Made by a program: the position numbers and the translations under genes. The notes beneath the pieces were generated by a model that searched no databases, had not been told where the DNA came from, and saw nothing but the letters and a program-made list of their open reading frames with translations. Below are positions 44,603-53,600 of a stretch of DNA of 64,000 bases, piece by piece. Position 1 is the first letter of the stretch; each line of letters begins with the position of its first letter. Where the stretch lies: assembly GCA_016235665.1 (NCBI GenBank), contig JACRJI010000008.1, forward strand, positions 1 through 64,000, given 5' to 3'. Source of the stretch: a candidate division TA06 bacterium. GTDB lineage: Bacteria > Edwardsbacteria > AC1 > EtOH8.

Positions 44603-44635
44603 GCCTTTTATTGTAAAAAATAAAAGGCTTTAGTT
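44603..44635 (+). terminator. Terminator after the tRNA-Pro genes
   Basis: GCCTTTTATT and AATAAAAGGC (within 44603-44628) form a hairpin followed by TTTAGTTTT. An upstream smaller hairpin, CAGGGA/TCCCTG, precedes it. Confidence 0.65.
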
Positions 44636-44688
44636 TTAAGGGTCAAGACCAGAGAAAATACCGTCATCAACACTATTACAGGAATGAT

Positions 44689-46671
44689 ATGCCGTTTTCC
44701 GAGTCGGAATTCATCACCAAGTTAGTCAACAAGTTCCGCCGCACAGTCATCGGCGGCCCCAAGGACGTGGATGATCCTAAGATATTCCACAAGATCTCGC
44801 TGGTGGCCCTGATGGCCTGGATCGGTCTGGGAGCGGACGGGCTTTCGTCGTCTTCCTACGGTCCGGATGAAGCTTTTCGGACTCTGGGGACCCACACCTA
44901 CCTGTTGGTGTTCATCGCCCTGGCCACGGCCCTGACGGTCTTTATCATCTCCTACGCCTACTCCCGGATCATCGAGCATTTCCCCCACGGCGGAGGCGGT
45001 TATATAGTGGCCACCCATACCCTGGGGGAGAAGGCCGGGGTGATTTCCGGCGCGGCCCTGCTGGTGGATTACATCCTGACCATCACCGTTTCCATCGTTT
45101 CCTGCGGCGACGCCCTGTTCAGCTTCCTGCCGCTGCATTACCATGTTTACAAGATCCCGCTGTGCGCCTTACTGATCCTGGTGCTAATCCTGCTGAACCT
45201 GAGGGGCGTCAAGGAGTCGGTCACCTTTCTGGCCCCGATCTTTGTCGTATTTTTTCTGACCCATATCATCATGATCGGTTACGGCATCCTGAGCCATACG
45301 GGACAATTTGTCCCGGTAGCCGTAGAGGTCCGAAACAGCCTCAAAACTGATATTGCGGCCATCGGAATGTGGGGAGTGCTGGCCATATTCATGCGGGCCT
45401 ATTCAATGGGCGCCGGCACCTACACCGGGATCGAGGCGGTCTCCAACGGCCTGCAGGTGATGCGCGAGCCCCGGGTGAAGACCGGCAAACGGACCATGGC
45501 CCTGATGGCCACCTCGCTGGCCTTCACCGCCGGCGGACTGCTGATTTGCTATATGCTGCTCCGGGTGCAGCCGATGGCGGGAAAGACCATGAATGCGGTG
45601 CTGGCCGAAGCGTTGTTCGGCAGCTGGCCGCTGGGATCGGCGCTGGCCCTGGTGACGCTGGCATCGGAAGGGGCATTGCTGTTTGTGGCCGCCCAGACCG
45701 GTTTCATCGACGGGCCGCGGGTGATGGCCAACATGGCCATCGACTCCTGGTTCCCCCACCGCTTTGCGGCCCTGTCGGACCGGCTTTCGATGCAGAACGG
45801 CGTGCTGCTGATGGGGATCGCGTCTATGGCCCTGCTATTCTACACCAAGGGATCGATCACCATGCTGGTGATCATGTATTCCATCAACGTTTTTCTGACC
45901 TTTTCCCTTTCGGAAACGGGGATGATCAGGTATTTCATCACCCACCGCAAACGGGAAAAAGACTGGAAGAAGCATATCCCGGTGCATATCACCGGCCTGA
46001 TCCTGTGCCTGACCATCCTGGGCATCGCGGTTTATGAAAAATTCCTGCACGGCGGATGGCTGACACTGGTGATCACCTTTGTATTGGTTGTTTTGTGCTA
46101 CCGCATCCGCAACCATTACGAGACGGTCAAGAAGGGTTCCCGGGAGCTGGACGAGATGCTGCTGGATCTGCCAACCCACGGATCCAAGAACGTGGAACCG
46201 CTCAATCCCAAGGAGATGACGGCGGTGGTGCTGGTAAACGAATACAACGGGTTCGGGGTTCATACTCTGCTTTCAGTGATCAGAAATTTCCCGAAACTAT
46301 ACAAAAATTTCATCTTTATCTCAGTGGCGGTGGTTGATTCCGGATCCTTCAAGGGGGCCCAGGAAGTTGATGCCCTGAAAATATCGGTGGAGGAATCGCT
46401 TAAAAAATACGTGGATATAGCCCGGCGTTTCGGCTTCCCGGCCGATTACCGGATGGATGTGGGCACCGAGGTGATTGAGACCGCCAGCCAGCTTTGCCAG
46501 GAGGTAGCCAAGGAATATCCACGGTCCACAGTCTTCGCCAGCAAGCTGATATTCACCCGGGAAAGCATCTTCCACCGGTTCCTGCACAACGAGACCCCGT
46601 TCGCCCTGCAGCAGCGCCTGCAGTGGCTGGGCATCACCACCGTGGTGCTGCCGATCAGGACCACGATCTGA
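44689..46671 (+). CDS. KimA-like APC-superfamily potassium transporter
   Basis: The 660-residue protein has about 12 membrane helices (45-480) and a cytosolic C-terminal domain (500-660). Conserved blocks match KimA/YdaO-type K+ importers: GADGLSSSSYGPDE, FPHGGGGYIVATHTLGEKAG, ALLVDYILTITVSIVSCGDAL and LILLNLRGVKES. KimA in Bacillus is controlled by c-di-AMP; the C-terminal domain here could serve the same role. An amino-acid permease cannot be excluded from sequence alone. The 150-base leader shows no ydaO-type riboswitch, only a terminator. A PtsN-like gene (8065-8538) might regulate potassium uptake elsewhere. Confidence 0.82.
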   Translation: MPFSESEFITKLVNKFRRTVIGGPKDVDDPKIFHKISLVALMAWIGLGADGLSSSSYGPDEAFRTLGTHTYLLVFIALATALTVFIISYAYSRIIEHFPHGGGGYIVATHTLGEKAGVISGAALLVDYILTITVSIVSCGDALFSFLPLHYHVYKIPLCALLILVLILLNLRGVKESVTFLAPIFVVFFLTHIIMIGYGILSHTGQFVPVAVEVRNSLKTDIAAIGMWGVLAIFMRAYSMGAGTYTGIEAVSNGLQVMREPRVKTGKRTMALMATSLAFTAGGLLICYMLLRVQPMAGKTMNAVLAEALFGSWPLGSALALVTLASEGALLFVAAQTGFIDGPRVMANMAIDSWFPHRFAALSDRLSMQNGVLLMGIASMALLFYTKGSITMLVIMYSINVFLTFSLSETGMIRYFITHRKREKDWKKHIPVHITGLILCLTILGIAVYEKFLHGGWLTLVITFVLVVLCYRIRNHYETVKKGSRELDEMLLDLPTHGSKNVEPLNPKEMTAVVLVNEYNGFGVHTLLSVIRNFPKLYKNFIFISVAVVDSGSFKGAQEVDALKISVEESLKKYVDIARRFGFPADYRMDVGTEVIETASQLCQEVAKEYPRSTVFASKLIFTRESIFHRFLHNETPFALQQRLQWLGITTVVLPIRTTI

Positions 46672-46763
46672 ACTTATCCCCTTGGCCCCTTCTCTTGGAT
46701 ATATTATGGCATTCATTCAAGCAAGAAAAGGGGATCGGAGTTGAGTTTGGGATGAACTGAATA

Positions 46764-46783
46764 GATCATGTAAATCCTGTCAA
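46764..46783. repeat. Intergenic repeat half (family D)
   Basis: GATCATGTAAATCCTGTCAA matches the right arm of the element between the tRNA-Pro genes. No partner arm is visible, so it may be a decayed copy. Confidence 0.4.
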
Positions 46784-46798
46784 AGGAGGGTATTTCAC

Positions 46799-47899
46799 AT
46801 GGAATTATTGATCCAAAAGCACGCCCAGGTTATAACCCGGTATTGCCTGGACCTGAAAAAGGGCGAGAAGGTCCTGATCCAGGGCGCTTATGTCACTTAT
46901 CCCTTGATGAAAGAGTGCTTCAGAGCCGCCTTGGAACTGGGCGCCCATCCCCAGGTCAGGATCTCCAACGAGGAACTGAGCGAGATCATGCTCCAGCAGG
47001 GCAGCGAGGACCAGATAAAGTTCATCCACGAGAACGACCTGACCGCCTACAAGACCTTCGATGTCTTTTTGACCCTGATGGGCACCATCAACACCAGGCT
47101 GATGTCCAACGTAGACCCGGCAAAGTCCAGGCTGGCCTCGCAATCCGGGGCCCCGGTGATGCAGATTATGATGGAGCGGATGGCCAAGGGAGAGGCTCGC
47201 TGGTGCGGAACCATGCATCCCAACTGGGCCAATGCCCAGGAAGCCAGCATGTCGCTGGCCGATTATCAGGATTTCGTCTACGGCTCATGCTATCTGAGTG
47301 AGGCCGACCCGGTGGCCAGGTGGAAACAGATCCACTCGGAGCAACAGCGCCTCTGCGATCTCTTGGATAAAAAGAAGACCCTGCGCATCATCTCCAGGGA
47401 CACCGACCTGAAGATGTCCATAGCCGGGCGCAAGTGGGTTAACTGTTCGGGCCATCAGAATTTCCCGGACGGCGAGGTGTTCACCGGGCCGGTGGAGGAC
47501 ACAGTGGAGGGCACAATCCGCTTCAGCTATCCCGGCATCTTCATGGGCCGGGAGGTGGAGGACATCCGGTTGACCTTTGAGAAGGGGAAGGTAGTCAAGG
47601 CCTCGGCCGGCAAGGGCGGAGAACTGCTGAACCAGATACTGGAGACCGATCCCGGCGCAAGATTCGTAGGCGAGATAGCGGTGGGAACTAATTATAACAT
47701 CAAGAAATTCACCCGCAACATGTTGTTTGACGAGAAGATCGGCGGCACGGTGCATTTGGCCATAGGGCGCTCGCTCCATGAATCCGGGGGCAAGAATGTT
47801 TCTTCCGTTCATTGGGACATGCTCTGCGATATGAAGGAAGGCGGGAAGATATTTGCCGATGATGAATTGGTCTATGAGAACGGGAAATTCATTATTTGA
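46799..47899 (+). CDS. M29-family aminopeptidase
   Basis: A 366-residue member of the M29 (AmpS/PepS) cobalt- or zinc-dependent aminopeptidases. Visible features are MELLIQKHAQVITRYCLDLKKGEKVLIQG at the start (split at 20 residues: the LKKGEKVLIQG block is the diagnostic part), FPDGEVFTGPVEDTVEGTI with metal-ligand Glu residues, and SSVHWDMLCDM with the ligand His/Asp. The enzyme is cytoplasmic and removes N-terminal residues from peptides. A GGAGGG site 9 bases before the ATG fixes the start. It is monocistronic, followed by a terminator. Confidence 0.92.
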   Translation: MELLIQKHAQVITRYCLDLKKGEKVLIQGAYVTYPLMKECFRAALELGAHPQVRISNEELSEIMLQQGSEDQIKFIHENDLTAYKTFDVFLTLMGTINTRLMSNVDPAKSRLASQSGAPVMQIMMERMAKGEARWCGTMHPNWANAQEASMSLADYQDFVYGSCYLSEADPVARWKQIHSEQQRLCDLLDKKKTLRIISRDTDLKMSIAGRKWVNCSGHQNFPDGEVFTGPVEDTVEGTIRFSYPGIFMGREVEDIRLTFEKGKVVKASAGKGGELLNQILETDPGARFVGEIAVGTNYNIKKFTRNMLFDEKIGGTVHLAIGRSLHESGGKNVSSVHWDMLCDMKEGGKIFADDELVYENGKFII

Positions 47900-47930
47900 T
47901 AGCTTATCCCGGTAATTTACGGTTTTTAAC

Positions 47931-47965
47931 AACGGCATATCGATTTGATCGGTATGCCGTTTTAA
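47931..47965 (+). terminator. Terminator after the M29 aminopeptidase gene
   Basis: AACGGCATA (47931-47939) pairs with TATGCCGTT (47953-47961); an inner CGAT/ATCG extends the stem. It is followed by TTAAT. Confidence 0.8.
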
Positions 47966-47967
47966 TA

Positions 47968-47996
47968 TGGACAAAAGCCGGTAAATTGGTTATAAT
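47968..47996 (+). promoter_or_regulatory. Promoter of the 48003 gene, probably leaderless
   Basis: TGGACA (47968-47973) and perfect TATAAT (47991-47996) are separated by 17 bases. The -10 ends 6 bases before the ATG at 48003, so the predicted start base is the A of ATG. No ribosome site is present. Confidence 0.65.
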
Positions 47997-48002
47997 AAAA
48001 TC

Positions 48003-50831
48003 ATGCAAATCCGTTTTAAATCATTGGTTTGGCTGGCGCTGGCCGTAATATTTATCTTGCCAATTTATAGCCCAAAGCTGGCAGCCCAAACCTATGGTAT
48101 AGATCTGGTTCCTCCGGGCCATTCCTGGCTGCAACTGGAAACACTCCATTTCAAAATCCTGTTCCAGCCCGCCCACCGGGCTCAGGCGGAAAAATGCGCC
48201 CGGCTGGCCGAACAGACCCATGACCGGTTGGTCCCGTTCTTAAAATGGAGACCGGAAGGCCGGACCGAGATCATAATCACCGATCATCTGGACCAGGCCA
48301 ACGCCATCACCACGGCCTTTCCCCGGAGGACCATCGTCATTTACCTGAGCCAGCCGGCCGGGCAGCCAGGCAACTATGACGACTGGATGGAAGAGCTGAT
48401 AGTTCACGAATACGCCCACCTGCTGGATATGGACATGGTCAGCGGGTTTCCCGGATTCCTGTGTTCTGTTTTCGGAAGGCTTTTTCTGCCCAACGCCGTC
48501 CAGCCCTGGAGCCAGATCGAAGGTTTGGCGGTCTACGCCGAAAGCCGCTACACCAGGTTCGGTCGAAACAACGGGGCTTTGTACAACGGGGTGCTGAGGT
48601 CGGCGGTAAATGAAGGCAGGTGGGCGGCCATAGATCAGGCGGCCGTCTTCGGCCCGGACTGGCCGGCCGATGCCCCTTATCTGTTGGGCGGTAAATTCAC
48701 CGAATATCTGGCGGATACCTACGGGGAATCCAAGCTGGCCGAATATCAAAGAAGGCACAGCGGCCTGGTGCTGCCGTTCATGCAGAACCGTCCGGCCAAG
48801 AGGACATACGGTAAAAGCCTGCCCCTGATGTGGGATGAATGGAGGCTTTGGAGCCGGCAATTCTACCGGGCACAGATAGATTCAATAAAAGCATCCGGCC
48901 CGCTCCTGGGTGAAAAACTGACCTCCGACGGATTTAAAAAGGAGGGGCTGGACGTTTCCCCGGACGGCAGGCATGCCGCCTATTTGCAGAGCGACAGCCG
49001 GGACCGCGCCCGGTTGGTGCTCTATGATCTGGCCGCCAAAGCTTCCCGCATCCTGGCACGGGGCGATTTCCAGGGCAGCCTGTGCTTCAGCCCCGACGGC
49101 ACCCGGTTGGCTTTCGCCAAGGCGGAATATCTGGGAACGGGGAATCAGCGATACAACGACCTGTATGTGCTGGAGATCGCCTCCGGCAAGACCGCCAGGC
49201 TAAGCCAAGGCCTCCGGGCCAAAGATCCTGCCTGGTCCGCCGACGGGAATACCCTTTATTTCTCCACCGAGAACGGGGGAGGTTATGCCCTGGGCCTGAT
49301 CGACATCGCCTCCCGTCGGGTCAAATTCCTTACCGAGTTTTCGGATTCCTGCACCTACAGCCACCTGAAAATGTCGCCCGACGGCAACAGGCTGGCCCTG
49401 TCAGCCTGGACCGGAGAGGGTTTCAACGACATCTACGTCTATGACCTCTCCGGGGCAGAATTCCAGCCGCTGTTCTGCGACCAGGCCCAGGAGCTGTGGC
49501 CCGGCTGGTCAAAGGACGGGAAAACCTTGTATTTCTCATCCGACCGCTCCGGCATCTGGAATGCGTACAGCTATGATCTTGGTCTAAGAACGATCTCCCG
49601 GTTGACCAATGCGGTGGGCGGTTCTTTCAGCTCCAGGATCATTGATGACAGCACCGTCGTGTATCTCGACCTTTCGGCCCGGGGATATGACCTGGTCAAG
49701 TCAAAAACCGGTGACTATCCTGTTCCCCAAGGGGTGTTCCTTGATGCCGAAACGCTCCAGTCCTCCGGCGTCCAAGTGGTGGCTGGCCCCCAGGTCAAAA
49801 AATACCATCCTATCACGACCATGCTCCCGGTGCTGTGGTTCCCCGCCGCTTTTGCCGACGAGCAGGACACAGCAATGGGCTTCAGCTTTATGGGATGGGA
49901 CGCCTTGCTGCAAAGGGATTATTACCTGTCGGCCGGGGTCGGTCCGGCCAGCAAAAGATTATACTATGCTTTGGAGTACAACGATCAGAGCTCGATTGTA
50001 CCCTGGAGCCTGATGCTGAGGGATTACCCGGTCAGATATGTCCGCCATTTATCAAAGACCTGTGTGGACAGGGTATACTGGCAGAGGGAGCAGCAACAGA
50101 GTTTGACCTTACGTCTGCCATTCAAGCGGTCCGACTACAGCATCACGCCGTATGTTCGTTTCAGGCATCAGCGGCTGCGGAGTTCGGGAGATCTGGACGC
50201 GTGGTACTGGACCGGGAACCTCTGCGACATCAGCCCGTCCCTGCAGTTCGCCAGTTACCGGGTATACCGGAATTCAATCAGCCCCACGGGCGGAAGGCTG
50301 CTTTACTTCAGGACCGGTTTTTACAGCGAAGCCTTCGGAAGCGACGTCGACCAGACCTGCCTGTTCGGGATGTGGAACGAATACTTCAGCCTGCCGTTCG
50401 ACCGCCAGGTGCTGTACGCCAGCTTCCGTTCCGATGTTTGCCTGGCGGAGGGCCAGGCCTATCCCGAGAGCAACGACCGGTTCCACCTGCGGGGCTATGA
50501 TGACGGGATCCCCCAGTCCCCGCGCCGGGTGGCCGCTACCCTGGAATACCGTTTCCCCCTGTTAGACATCAACAGGGGGCACTCCACCTGGCCGGTCTAC
50601 TTTAAGAACATTCATGCCGCGGCCTTCTGGGAGGGAGGAGCCGGGGCCGCCAGCTTTTCCGGTTTAAAGGACAAACCTTTCAAACAAAGCCTGGGCGCGG
50701 AACTGATCACCGATTGGACCGTGTTTTATGCCCTGCCTGTTTCCATGAAAATTGGTCTGGCCGGGCCCCTGCAAAGTTCAAAGGAATTAATGCTTTATCT
50801 TTCACTTACCCGGGATATTTTGGGAATATGA
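48003..50831 (+). CDS. HExxH metalloprotease-like - beta-propeller - beta-barrel protein
   Basis: The 942-residue exported protein has a signal peptide (to about residue 28). A gluzincin-type domain (35-300) follows, with H135-E136-Y-A-H139 and the third ligand Glu173 in IEGLAVYAE. TolB/PD40-like propeller repeats come next (about 310-580; DVSPDGRHAAYL, CFSPDGTRLAFA, AWSADGNTLYFS, KMSPDGNRLALS). The last part is a beta-barrel (about 640-942) with a RFHLRGYDDG motif like Omp85 loop 6 and YRFPLLDI. It is probably an outer-membrane-bound surface or periplasmic protease; activity is inferred. Its stop overlaps an Omp85 gene. A paralog lies at 61521. Confidence 0.82.
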   Translation: MQIRFKSLVWLALAVIFILPIYSPKLAAQTYGIDLVPPGHSWLQLETLHFKILFQPAHRAQAEKCARLAEQTHDRLVPFLKWRPEGRTEIIITDHLDQANAITTAFPRRTIVIYLSQPAGQPGNYDDWMEELIVHEYAHLLDMDMVSGFPGFLCSVFGRLFLPNAVQPWSQIEGLAVYAESRYTRFGRNNGALYNGVLRSAVNEGRWAAIDQAAVFGPDWPADAPYLLGGKFTEYLADTYGESKLAEYQRRHSGLVLPFMQNRPAKRTYGKSLPLMWDEWRLWSRQFYRAQIDSIKASGPLLGEKLTSDGFKKEGLDVSPDGRHAAYLQSDSRDRARLVLYDLAAKASRILARGDFQGSLCFSPDGTRLAFAKAEYLGTGNQRYNDLYVLEIASGKTARLSQGLRAKDPAWSADGNTLYFSTENGGGYALGLIDIASRRVKFLTEFSDSCTYSHLKMSPDGNRLALSAWTGEGFNDIYVYDLSGAEFQPLFCDQAQELWPGWSKDGKTLYFSSDRSGIWNAYSYDLGLRTISRLTNAVGGSFSSRIIDDSTVVYLDLSARGYDLVKSKTGDYPVPQGVFLDAETLQSSGVQVVAGPQVKKYHPITTMLPVLWFPAAFADEQDTAMGFSFMGWDALLQRDYYLSAGVGPASKRLYYALEYNDQSSIVPWSLMLRDYPVRYVRHLSKTCVDRVYWQREQQQSLTLRLPFKRSDYSITPYVRFRHQRLRSSGDLDAWYWTGNLCDISPSLQFASYRVYRNSISPTGGRLLYFRTGFYSEAFGSDVDQTCLFGMWNEYFSLPFDRQVLYASFRSDVCLAEGQAYPESNDRFHLRGYDDGIPQSPRRVAATLEYRFPLLDINRGHSTWPVYFKNIHAAAFWEGGAGAASFSGLKDKPFKQSLGAELITDWTVFYALPVSMKIGLAGPLQSSKELMLYLSLTRDILGI

Positions 50832-52633
50832 GAAATCACCTTTGGCATAAGTTGCTGATATTACTATTTCTGGGGGCCACAGCCGTTGTCCCGGCCCGGG
50901 CCGCGGGGGCGGGCCGGTTGGAGATAACCTTTGACGGCAACAAAACCTATTCTTCGGCGGTGCTGAAAAAGCAACTGAAGTTCAGGCCGGTTGAAGGAAA
51001 GATCATTCCCGAGAGCTTGGAGACGGCAACGGGAAGGTTAAGGTCATTCTACAGCCGCCAGGGTCATTTGGATGCCGTCATCAGCCATAAATATTCAGAT
51101 CCAATGGGGGAACTCCCGGGCCTGGTTGAGGTCACGATTGAAGAAGGCCGGCGCTGCATAGTGGGGGAAATAGTCTTCAAGGGCAACACAGTTCTGGCAA
51201 GTGAACAGCTGGCTATGGTCTTAAGGTCAAAGCCTGGCGCCGGGCTTGATCTGTCCGCCTTGGGAGAGGATGATTTCAACCTGATGCTGCTCTATGCCGA
51301 CTTGGGTTATATCTTTGCCGAGGTGGAGCATGAGTTGAATTACAAGAATTCTTATCTGGTGGAACTGGTATTTACTGTAATTGAAGGCCCGATAGCCAGG
51401 ATAGGCCGAATCAACATCCACGGCAGTGAGCTGACCAAGACCCAGGCAATAGAACGTGAACTGACGATGAAGCCGGGAGACATCTTTTCCCGGCGGGCGC
51501 TGTTAAAATCACAACTCCAACTGTTGTCTACCGGCTTGTTCAAAGAGGTCCGGGTCTCTCCCGGCGCTACCAACCCCGACCAGTCATTGATAGACATCGA
51601 TATTGAAGTGAAGGAGAAGACCCGCCATGTGTTTGCCACGGGTTTTGGTTACGGCAGCGGCGATGCCTTCCGGATATCGGCCGGCTGGGCTGACCGCAAC
51701 ATCAGCGGAATGGGGAGAACCCTGGAGTTCAAGGCCCTGACAGCCTTTCAGGTCTGGAGCGGATTCAACACGGTGAGACGCCAGGCCAGGGTTTCTTATC
51801 TGGAACCATGGCTGTGGGGCGGCCGCACCCAGTCCGAGGTTTCGCTGTATTACGACGATTTCCGGCCGCCCTATACCGATTACCGTCTGCAGACCATCGG
51901 GCTGGATCTGATGCTGTCAAAAATCGTGGGCCGGTATTCCAATCTGGGTGCCCGCTGGAAGCAGGAATGGCTTAAACTATCACCCGACTGGAGCAGGCAG
52001 GGCAGCGCGGCCGACACCGTCAGCTACCGGGGGCGGCGTTCGATGCAGTTGTTCGGCGAATACCGCCGGTTTGATGATCCGGTGAATCCCCGTTCGGGTT
52101 TCGGGTTTGAATGGCAGACCGATTACACCGGAGGATTGTTGGGAGGGGCCGAGACATATCAGCGCCTGGTGCACGAGTGGATATGCCATCTAAATCCGTA
52201 CAAACATATAGGGATCTCCGCCCGGATTAAATACGGGATTATTGGAGATTGGGCTCTGCACGCCCAGGTGCCTCTTTATGAGAAGTATTTTATAGGCGGG
52301 CCAAACACGGTCAGGGGATTCAGCAATGGCCGAATGGGCCAGGCGGATGCATCAGGAAACAACATCGGCGGCGACAAGATGGGACTGACTAACTTGGAAC
52401 TAAAAATATTTTTCCCCAATCACTGGGTGGGTGTAATATTTACTGATGCCGGTTTGCTGGAAAACTGCATGCTTGCTAAACTCTCCCTGGCCCAGTGGCA
52501 CGGAACGCCGGGATTCGGGGCCAGGTACGTCTTTCCATTCGGAACCGGACGGGCCGACATTGCTTTTCCGTTTGACAAAATCGATCATATCAAATATTGG
52601 CGAGCGGTGATTGCCTGGGGCGAGGCGTTCTGA
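50828..52633 (+). CDS. Omp85/BamA-TamA-type outer-membrane protein
   Basis: The 601-residue protein (ATG on the ATGA overlap with the upstream gene) has a signal peptide, then about three POTRA domains (35-270; EITFDGNKTYSSAVLKKQL, GEIVFKGNTVLASEQL, GRINIHGSELTKTQAIEREL). A 16-strand-type barrel follows, with GGPNTVRGF as the conserved loop-6 R-G-F and a final Phe. Three POTRAs fit TamA or a small BamA better than the five-POTRA E. coli BamA. Coupling to a protease-propeller-barrel protein suggests a dedicated assembly partner. A longer reading from 50714 is rejected, since it would precede the signal peptide. Confidence 0.9.
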   Translation: MRNHLWHKLLILLFLGATAVVPARAAGAGRLEITFDGNKTYSSAVLKKQLKFRPVEGKIIPESLETATGRLRSFYSRQGHLDAVISHKYSDPMGELPGLVEVTIEEGRRCIVGEIVFKGNTVLASEQLAMVLRSKPGAGLDLSALGEDDFNLMLLYADLGYIFAEVEHELNYKNSYLVELVFTVIEGPIARIGRINIHGSELTKTQAIERELTMKPGDIFSRRALLKSQLQLLSTGLFKEVRVSPGATNPDQSLIDIDIEVKEKTRHVFATGFGYGSGDAFRISAGWADRNISGMGRTLEFKALTAFQVWSGFNTVRRQARVSYLEPWLWGGRTQSEVSLYYDDFRPPYTDYRLQTIGLDLMLSKIVGRYSNLGARWKQEWLKLSPDWSRQGSAADTVSYRGRRSMQLFGEYRRFDDPVNPRSGFGFEWQTDYTGGLLGGAETYQRLVHEWICHLNPYKHIGISARIKYGIIGDWALHAQVPLYEKYFIGGPNTVRGFSNGRMGQADASGNNIGGDKMGLTNLELKIFFPNHWVGVIFTDAGLLENCMLAKLSLAQWHGTPGFGARYVFPFGTGRADIAFPFDKIDHIKYWRAVIAWGEAF

Positions 52634-52644
52634 ACGTTCCGGGG

Positions 52645-52735
52645 GATGACAGGATTGCCTTGCGCCACCGCAGCAGCTTAGGCGCACGCGGTAGTAATAT
52701 AAAAGCGTAAGCGAATTTACATGATTAACGGGATT
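52645..52735. repeat. Split family D element with nested hairpin
   Basis: GATGACAGGATT (52645-52656) and AATTTACATGATTAACGGGATTT (ending near 52735) look like the two halves of a family D repeat. They are separated by a GC-rich insert with TGCGCC (52661-52666) / GGCGCA (52681-52686). It lies between the Omp85 gene and deoC. Confidence 0.45.
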
Positions 52736-52768
52736 TAATATATTAAGGATAAGAACATTGGAGATGCC

Positions 52769-53554
52769 ATGCAAGACCAGATAGAACAAGTCCGGCAGTT
52801 ATTGGAGAACTCAGGCGTAATTATTCCAGGCCAGTTGCCTGATGATCCCATATGGCAAGAAGTAAAACATCAGACCGCAAAAACAGGAAAGATCCAGGGT
52901 TCCAATACAGAGATGGCCGGGTTCATTGATCATACCATCCTTAAACCCGATGCCAAAAGTGCGGACATCGAAAAACTGTGCGCCGAGGCCAGGCAGTATG
53001 GTTTCTACTCGGTCTGCATAAACCCTGTCTGGGTGCCTTTGGCCGTCCACTCGTTGAAGGGCAGCCGGGTCAAGGTCTGCACGGTCTGCGGTTTTCCGCT
53101 GGGGGCCAATGCCACGGAAACAAAGTCCAATGAAGCCCGCCTGGCGGTAAAACAGGGGGCCGCCGAGGTTGACATGGTGGTGAACATCGGTGAGCTGAAG
53201 TCACAAGACCTTAAAACAGTGCACCAGGACATCTCTTCCGTGGTCAAAGCTTCTTCCGGGGCGCTGGTCAAGGTGATCATAGAGACCTGTCTGCTGACCG
53301 AAGAGGAGAAGATACTGGCCTGCCTGATCTCAAAGTCAGCTGGAGCCCATTATGTGAAGACCTCCACCGGTTTTTCCAGCGGCGGGGCCACGGCCGCAGA
53401 CATAGCTCTGATGCGGCTGACGGTCGGACAGCAGATGGGGGTCAAGGCCTCAGGCGGGGTGCGCAGCCTTGAGGATGCCAACCAGATGATCCTGGCCGGG
53501 GCCAGCCGGATCGGAACTTCGTCGGGCGTGAAGATCATAGGGAGCTTGAAATAG
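52769..53554 (+). CDS. deoC: Deoxyribose-phosphate aldolase
   Basis: DeoC cleaves 2-deoxyribose 5-phosphate to glyceraldehyde 3-phosphate and acetaldehyde. The 261-residue product has a roughly 45-residue N-terminal extension ahead of the normal [14 protein letters not shown] start. The TIM-barrel motifs follow: EVDMVVNIG, the Schiff-base Lys in [15 protein letters not shown], and [17 protein letters not shown] site 5 bases before the ATG supports the extended form. The extension contains no known motif. Confidence 0.95.
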   Translation: MQDQIEQVRQLLENSGVIIPGQLPDDPIWQEVKHQTAKTGKIQGSNTEMAGFIDHTILKPDAKSADIEKLCAEARQYGFYSVCINPVWVPLAVHSLKGSRVKVCTVCGFPLGANATETKSNEARLAVKQGAAEVDMVVNIGELKSQDLKTVHQDISSVVKASSGALVKVIIETCLLTEEEKILACLISKSAGAHYVKTSTGFSSGGATAADIALMRLTVGQQMGVKASGGVRSLEDANQMILAGASRIGTSSGVKIIGSLK

Positions 53555-53600
53555 GTATCCGGTAAGATACACCTCATTCAAAACGGAACAGTGTCTTTCA

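Noticed and set aside
44538-44688. ydaO-type c-di-AMP riboswitch before the KimA-like gene
   Set aside because: The leader shows only a tRNA-operon terminator and a smaller hairpin; the conserved ydaO core is not visible.
50714-52633. Longer start for the Omp85 gene
   Set aside because: It would add 38 residues before the signal peptide and overlap the upstream gene by over 100 bases; the ATGA overlap at 50828 is preferred.
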